A stretch of DNA of 20,701 bases. Origin: Acidobacteriota bacterium (GTDB lineage Bacteria > Acidobacteriota > Blastocatellia > Pyrinomonadales > Pyrinomonadaceae). The notes under the pieces were generated by a model. It was not told the DNA's origin. It did no database searches and saw nothing but the letters and a program-made list of their open reading frames with translations. Made by a program: the position numbers and the translations under genes. The first letter of the stretch is position 1. Each line of letters starts with the position of its first letter. Location: NCBI GenBank assembly GCA_005790265.1, contig SXVE01000146.1, forward strand, positions 1-20,701, read 5' to 3'. Below are positions 16,596 through 20,701 of the stretch, piece after piece.

Positions 16596-16627
16596 TTTTG
16601 AAAGCGCCTGTTTTCAAAACCTTTTTT
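16596..16627 (+). terminator. Weak candidate terminator after the permease, within a structured leader
   Basis: TTTTGAAA (16596-16603) pairs with TTTCAAAA (16612-16619) and is followed by six Ts (16622-16627). The stem is mostly A-T, so termination would be weak. It is nested inside an outer inverted pair, AGGATTAT (16584-16591) with ATAATCCT (16641-16648). The whole 65-base structure sits directly in front of the LolA-like gene and might instead be a regulated leader. Confidence 0.4.
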
Positions 16628-16663
16628 GATTAAATCGCTCATAATCCTGAAATAATAAATAAT

Positions 16664-17485
16664 ATGAAAACAAACTTAAAATTAACGTGCGCGATAATCT
16701 CAACAGTACTGCTTTTTAGCAGTTTGGCTGTCAACGACGCGAAGGCGCAAGTTTTGAAACATATTTTAAAGAGAATGGAAATTCAGCAAAAATCTCTTTT
16801 TTCATTTCGCTCAAAAGTAAGAATAGAAAAATATAATTTTCAACTGGCAGAAAGCGACATTACATTTGGAACTGTAAATTATTTACGGGCGGCAAGAAAT
16901 AAAATTTACGTAAGAATTGATTGGACGCAACCTACGATTGAATCATTCGCTCTCGTAAATATGCGTTATGTATTGTATAGACCGCGTTTGAAACAGGCGT
17001 TATTAGGAAAGATGAAAAAGATCGAAGGAACACAGAAGTTTCCAGGCACACTTTCATTTATTTCTATGTCAATCAATGAGATTAAGAGGAATTACAATAT
17101 CCAATACCTCGGTCAGAAGACATTAATAAACGGAATCAAAACTTGGCATTTAATATTTACGCCAAAACAGCGAACTGTTTATCAAACGGCTGAATTTTGG
17201 GTTGATGGCACCGGAACGCCGCTTCAGGCGAAAGTGGTCGAACATAACAATGATTCAACCACTGTTTTCCTGTCCGATTTAAAGAGAAATGCAACAATCA
17301 ACAGTGCGATTTTCCGACTCAATCTAGCCAAAGGAACAAAGATAATTTCAGATGGCTCATCTGGCGCCGAAACGATTAACTTAAGCGAAATCAAAACCCT
17401 GAAGAGAATTCCAAGTTGGAAATATGTCAAAAAATCATCAATAAAACGTCGGTTATTGAGACGCTCTAAAAAACCTCGTTTTTGA
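16664..17485 (+). CDS. Exported LolA-like protein
   Basis: The 273-residue product has a Sec signal peptide (about 1-29, ending AKAQ, with no lipobox cysteine) followed by a beta-rich region resembling LolA/LolB-type periplasmic lipoprotein carriers and related outer-membrane lipoprotein-sorting proteins (alternating strands such as SKVRIEKYNF, NKIYVRIDW, KTWHLIFTPK, AEFWVDGTGTPLQAKV). The family call rests on this fold-level pattern, so it is moderate. The C-terminus is strongly basic (SSIKRRLLRRSKKPRF), unusual for a LolA carrier. Composition differs from neighbours: two 60-base lines counted by hand (16801-16920) hold 18 G+C each, against 36 in a line of the epimerase gene (17941-18000). 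AGA and TTA codons are frequent. Recent transfer or relaxed selection could explain this. No Shine-Dalgarno is visible. The stop lies in a terminator-like hairpin (17464-17493). Confidence 0.7.
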   Translation: MKTNLKLTCAIISTVLLFSSLAVNDAKAQVLKHILKRMEIQQKSLFSFRSKVRIEKYNFQLAESDITFGTVNYLRAARNKIYVRIDWTQPTIESFALVNMRYVLYRPRLKQALLGKMKKIEGTQKFPGTLSFISMSINEIKRNYNIQYLGQKTLINGIKTWHLIFTPKQRTVYQTAEFWVDGTGTPLQAKVVEHNNDSTTVFLSDLKRNATINSAIFRLNLAKGTKIISDGSSGAETINLSEIKTLKRIPSWKYVKKSSIKRRLLRRSKKPRF

Positions 17486-17493
17486 GTGTTTTT
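17464..17493 (+). terminator. Candidate terminator at the end of the LolA-like gene
   Basis: CTC (17464-17466) and AAAAAC (17469-17474) pair with GTTTTT (17478-17483) and GAG (17484-17486), with a 2-base bulge and a 3-base loop. Five Ts follow at 17489-17493. The TGA stop (17483-17485) lies inside the right arm, as in coaX. The stem is AT-rich and imperfect, so confidence is modest. Confidence 0.4.
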
Positions 17494-17566
17494 AGTTGCA
17501 GCAAATAATCAACACTTAATTAAAAGCGGCATTATTTTGCAAGAAAGTTTTCTAGGAGATGTCCTG

Positions 17567-18607
17567 TTACTTGAAAACGCCCTCGCCCAAGAAATTTTCG
17601 CGCAGATATTTGATTGTTTCGTGCAGAGTTTCCGCCGGTTCGCGCGCGGTGAAATTTAATTCTTCAGCGGCTTTTGATGAATCAAAATACCAGAAATATT
17701 CGCCCATTTCGACTTCGGATGCTTCAAACGGCGCGGGTTTGTTGAAATTTTTGTAAAGCGACGAGATGAAATTTGAACCGGCGACGGCGATTGATTTCGG
17801 CACTTTCAAAAGCGGCGCGGAAACGCCGGAAAGCCGTTCGAGCCGTCCGAAAAATTCGGCGACCGTCCAGTTTGCCGCGCCGAGCAGATAGCGTTCGCCG
17901 TGTCTGCCGCGGTCGAGCGCGTTGACAAAAGCCGCCGCCGCGTCCGCCGCGTCAACGAAATTTATGCCGCCCGACGGCGTGTAGGGAAATTTTCGCGCCA
18001 TAAAATCAAACACGATTTTTGTCGAACTAAGCCGCTCGTCGCCCGCGCCCAAAAGCAGCGACGGATTCAAAATCACGAGTCGCTCGCCTTTGTCGGAAAA
18101 TGCGCGGAGAGCCGTTTTTTCCTGATAATATTTCGATGCGTAATAAGCCCATTTCGTCAAAATCGCAATCGGCTGCGGATAAGTTTCATCGAGAATTTCC
18201 GGCGTTTCGCTGATTGCCGACGTTCCCGAAGACGACGCGAGAATAAAATTTTTAACTTTATTTTCCTTCGCCGCTTCACACAAAAGCCGAGTACCTTCGA
18301 CGTGCAGCCGGTTCATCTGCGCCGCACCGTCGTAATCGAACGAAACTTTTCCCGCCAGATGATAAATCGCTTCGCAATTGCGCGTTGCCGCCGCGACGTG
18401 TTCCGCGTTCGTCACCGAACCGGCAAACGCTTCGCATCCAGCGTCCGTCATCCATTCGGGAACGCTCGACGCCATCACGCGCAAATTCGTCGCGCCCGCG
18501 TCCAGAAACTGCCGCACGAGATGCGTGCCCAAAAATCCGGTGCCTCCCGTGATTAAAATTTTCTTCGCAGGCTTTTTCGCCGCCGTTTTCGTTTTTTTCT
18601 CAGCCAT
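17567..18607 (-). CDS. NAD(P)-dependent epimerase/reductase (extended SDR)
   Basis: The 346-residue protein is an extended short-chain dehydrogenase/reductase. The Rossmann nucleotide loop GGTGFLG (21-27) follows a 16-residue Lys/Ala-rich N-terminal tail. The catalytic pattern is seen as a serine cluster (S125-S127, ASSSGTS) and Y155-xxx-K159 (YYASK). The overall layout (HLAG at 83-86, VEGTRLL at 103-109, NPSLLLGAGD at 181-190) matches the dihydroflavonol-reductase-like and sugar-epimerase branch. Substrate is not predictable; sterol/hopanoid-associated and nucleotide-sugar roles are both possible. The protein is cytoplasmic. No Shine-Dalgarno precedes the ATG. The M16 peptidase gene lies upstream on the same strand, but 167 bases with a large inverted repeat separate them, so a shared transcript is uncertain. 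Confidence 0.88.
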   Translation of the reverse strand: MAEKKTKTAAKKPAKKILITGGTGFLGTHLVRQFLDAGATNLRVMASSVPEWMTDAGCEAFAGSVTNAEHVAAATRNCEAIYHLAGKVSFDYDGAAQMNRLHVEGTRLLCEAAKENKVKNFILASSSGTSAISETPEILDETYPQPIAILTKWAYYASKYYQEKTALRAFSDKGERLVILNPSLLLGAGDERLSSTKIVFDFMARKFPYTPSGGINFVDAADAAAAFVNALDRGRHGERYLLGAANWTVAEFFGRLERLSGVSAPLLKVPKSIAVAGSNFISSLYKNFNKPAPFEASEVEMGEYFWYFDSSKAAEELNFTAREPAETLHETIKYLRENFLGEGVFK

Positions 18608-18681
18608 TTTGTAAATTGCGCAAACTAATTTTCGATTTTTATTTTAACGATAAGTTCGGATTTATGCACATCAACAAGAAA

Positions 18682-18756
18682 TGCCCGCGAAAGGATGCGA
18701 AAAAAGGGCGAAAATTTAATTTCTTTTTCGCATCCTTTCGCATTTTTTCGCGGGCA
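18682..18756. repeat. 75-bp intergenic inverted repeat with 10-bp periodic arms
   Basis: An 18-bp perfect inverted pair (18687-18704 with 18724-18741; core GCGAAAGGATGCG) lies inside a further 11-bp pair (TGCCCGCGAAA, 18682-18692, with 18746-18756). Bases 18687-18692 can pair with either of two right-hand partners 10 bases apart. The left arm repeats a GCGAAA-type unit about every 10 bases. It lies between the M16 peptidase and epimerase genes. A T run follows on the plus strand only (18759-18764), which is the wrong direction for the flanking minus-strand genes. It looks more like a dispersed intergenic repeat than a simple terminator. Confidence 0.65.
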
Positions 18757-18774
18757 GATTTTTTGTTTTGCTTT

Positions 18775-20701
18775 TTACTTATTGAGCAAAATCGGGTCGC
18801 CGAAACCGAGTTCTTTGAGACGCGGCAACTGCGTTTTGGCATCGCCGACGATGAGCCAGATCATTCGGTCGGCGTTCAAATATTTGCCCGACAGATTTTT
18901 AATTTGCTCGACCGTCATATTTTTGACGATCATCTCGCGATCTTTGACGTAATCGGATTTGAAATTATATTTGCTGATATTTTCGAGCATATTTAATTTC
19001 GCGCCCGAAGTTTCAAAAGCGCGGGCGTTGCTTTTAATCAAAAAACCTTTCGTTGTTTCAAGATCGGCGGCGGAGAAATTTTTGCCGTAATTGCTCAAAA
19101 TTTCTTTGATTAATTGAGCCGATTCCAAAGTGACGTTTGTGCGCACGCCGCTCGAAATCGTGAAGGCGCCGGGCGATTTTGTCCCGGCAAATCCCGAACC
19201 GATGCCGTAAGTGTAGCCTTTGCCCTCGCGCAATTGCTGCGTTAATTGCGACGCGAAACCGCCGCCGCCTAAGATATAATTCATCACGGTCGCCGGATAA
19301 AAATCGGCGTCGGTCGCCGCGAGCGCCGGATAACCGAAACGAATGACCGACTGTTTCGCGTCCGGCACGTCGTAAAAATAAATCTGCGATTTTTGCGGCG
19401 CTGACGGCGTTTTGTAATCGGGAATCACAACCGATTTGCTTGCCCATTTTTTATTTAAATTATTGAGCGAGCCGGTGATTTTCGTTTTATCGAGCGCGCC
19501 GACAACGTGCATTCGAGCGACGGACGGCGAGATATTTTTGGCGTAAAACGCTTTCAAATCATCGAGCGTAATCGCATTAACCGATTCGTTGGTGCCTAGA
19601 ATATTGCGCGAACGAATGTTGTCTTTGCCGTAAATCAAAACGCTGTAATTGTTCTGCGCAATCGCGTTCGGATTGGCTTCCTGCTGGCGAATCTGACTAA
19701 CGACCGATTGTTTTTGCAGCTCAAATTCCTTCGCATCCCAACGCGGTTCAAGCAAGATTTCTTCGACCAGCGCGAGCGTCGCATCGTAATTTTTTGCCAG
19801 CGTCGTCACGCCGACGCGCACGTCGTCGGTTCCGGCGGAAACATTGATTGACGCGCCCAATTGCTGAATCGCTTCTTCGAGTTCAATCGGCGTTTTTCTG
19901 GCTGTCCCCTGCGTCATCATTCGCGCCATCAAATTGGCGACGCCGACCTTATTGATGTCTTCCAAAAGCTGCCCGCCGTCAACGACGATTTCAAAAGTAA
20001 CGAGCGGAACTTCGCGATTTTCAATGCCCAAAACGCGCATTCCGTTGGAAAATTTGTTTTCCCAAATCTGCGGAATTTTCACTTCCGGCGCGGTTCCATA
20101 CGGCGGCTCGACGCTGCGGTCAAAACTCGACGGCGTTTTTTCATACGTCGCGTTTTTCGTCGGGTCAACTTCGGCTTCCGCGCCCTGCACGATTTTTTCT
20201 TCGACGACTTCCGCCAGTTTTGAATTTTCGAGCGCGAGCGCCGTTTTGCCTTTCGGCACAAAACTCGTCGCCACGAAATTTTTATTTTTGATGTATTTTG
20301 CGTAAACGCGCATCACGTCGGCGGGCGTGACGGCGAGAATATTTTTAATGTCTTTGGCGACAAATCCCGGATCGCCGGTCAGATAATTATACTGCGCGAG
20401 CTGCGACGATTTGCCCAAAACGCTCGACAAAGACGCGTAAAACTGCGTTTCCTGCCCGGCTTTGATGCGCGCCAAATCTTTTTCCGAAATTCCCTCTTTT
20501 TCAAATTTCGCGAACGCTTCATTCACTGCCGCCGCAACTTCGTCCAAATCTTTGCCGTCAAAAGCGCGGACGGAAAGCTCGAATTGTCCGGCGAGTTCCT
20601 GCGCATCGTTGCCCATTCTGACAAACGGCGCGAGTTTTCTATCTTCGACCAAAACCTGGTAAAACGGCGCTTTTTTCCCTTGCGATAAGTATTGCGCCAG
20701 A
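18775..20701 (-). CDS. Tandem M16 (insulinase/pitrilysin-type) peptidase, 3' part, partial
   Basis: The reading frame stays open to the window edge, so this is the C-terminal 641 residues of a longer protein; a TTG at 20652 is inside the frame and not a start. The first about 165 residues are the second subdomain of an M16 N-half. A linker follows, then a second M16 unit from about residue 210. In that unit the HxxEH zinc motif position reads NLMAR (256-260), so it is catalytically dead, while the substrate-binding Arg/Tyr pair is kept (R491, Y498 in LREGKGYTYG). This is the usual build of two-unit M16 peptidases, where the zinc site sits in the N-half, here outside the window. Such proteins are normally exported and degrade peptides. 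The gene is followed by a 75-bp inverted repeat before the epimerase gene. Confidence 0.92.
   Translation of the reverse strand, partial: LAQYLSQGKKAPFYQVLVEDRKLAPFVRMGNDAQELAGQFELSVRAFDGKDLDEVAAAVNEAFAKFEKEGISEKDLARIKAGQETQFYASLSSVLGKSSQLAQYNYLTGDPGFVAKDIKNILAVTPADVMRVYAKYIKNKNFVATSFVPKGKTALALENSKLAEVVEEKIVQGAEAEVDPTKNATYEKTPSSFDRSVEPPYGTAPEVKIPQIWENKFSNGMRVLGIENREVPLVTFEIVVDGGQLLEDINKVGVANLMARMMTQGTARKTPIELEEAIQQLGASINVSAGTDDVRVGVTTLAKNYDATLALVEEILLEPRWDAKEFELQKQSVVSQIRQQEANPNAIAQNNYSVLIYGKDNIRSRNILGTNESVNAITLDDLKAFYAKNISPSVARMHVVGALDKTKITGSLNNLNKKWASKSVVIPDYKTPSAPQKSQIYFYDVPDAKQSVIRFGYPALAATDADFYPATVMNYILGGGGFASQLTQQLREGKGYTYGIGSGFAGTKSPGAFTISSGVRTNVTLESAQLIKEILSNYGKNFSAADLETTKGFLIKSNARAFETSGAKLNMLENISKYNFKSDYVKDREMIVKNMTVEQIKNLSGKYLNADRMIWLIVGDAKTQLPRLKELGFGDPILLNK

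Noticed and set aside
20650..20652. TTG as the start of the M16 peptidase.
   Set aside because: The frame stays open to the window edge and upstream residues continue the M16 domain, so the true start lies outside.

Overview
The window looks like a chromosomal segment of a free-living, Gram-negative-type bacterium. The best guess is Acidobacteriota (Blastocatellia/Pyrinomonadales-like). That placement is an inference from gene content: a CGEP-type S9D peptidase, M19 dipeptidase, Tat-exported amidase, tandem M16 peptidase, LolA-like protein, and PAS-rich c-di-GMP enzymes. No rRNA, ribosomal protein or other phylogenetic marker is present to test it. GC is moderate (near 50%), with one clearly AT-richer gene (16664-17485). 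I see no tRNA, rRNA, CRISPR array, insertion sequence or phage gene.

Layout. 19-789 (+) is coaX, type III pantothenate kinase. It converges on a minus-strand pair, M19 dipeptidase (3766-2477) then Tat-exported amidase (2422-824), and a strong bidirectional terminator (762-802) separates them. After a 666-base gene-free stretch with tandem and inverted repeats comes a plus-strand signalling block: a soluble PAS histidine kinase (4433-5566), an Rcp1/CheY-like receiver (5569-6018), a receiver-PAS-GGDEF-EAL protein (6015-8183, ATGA overlap) and a PASx4-GGDEF-EAL protein (8382-11357). A second strong bidirectional terminator (11390-11432) separates this block from a minus-strand pair: a class A beta-lactamase-fold serine hydrolase (14946-13930) followed 11 bases later by an exported S9D glutamyl-endopeptidase-like peptidase (13918-11477). 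A 304-base divergent spacer, mostly a nested inverted repeat, leads to an APC-type amino acid permease (15254-16561, +) and an AT-rich LolA-like exported protein (16664-17485, +). These face an extended-SDR NAD(P)-dependent epimerase/reductase (18607-17567, -) and the 3' part of a tandem M16 peptidase (from the window edge to 18775, -).

How the genes may work together. One theme is peptide and amino acid scavenging: exported amidase, M19 dipeptidase, S9D peptidase and M16 peptidase, plus an amino acid permease. The other is c-di-GMP signalling: one kinase, two receivers and two bifunctional GGDEF/EAL proteins with intact catalytic motifs. The two GGDEF-EAL proteins share stretches of identical DNA, so they are probably paralogues from one duplication. 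The most unusual features are intergenic: three spacers contain repeats with a roughly 10-bp period or nested inverted repeats. Two protein observations also merit attention: the beta-lactamase-like protein has altered SDN and KTG motifs, and coaX contains a perfect terminator-like hairpin inside its coding region. I did not find a convincing wholly new system; the kinase/two-receiver/c-di-GMP module is the nearest candidate.
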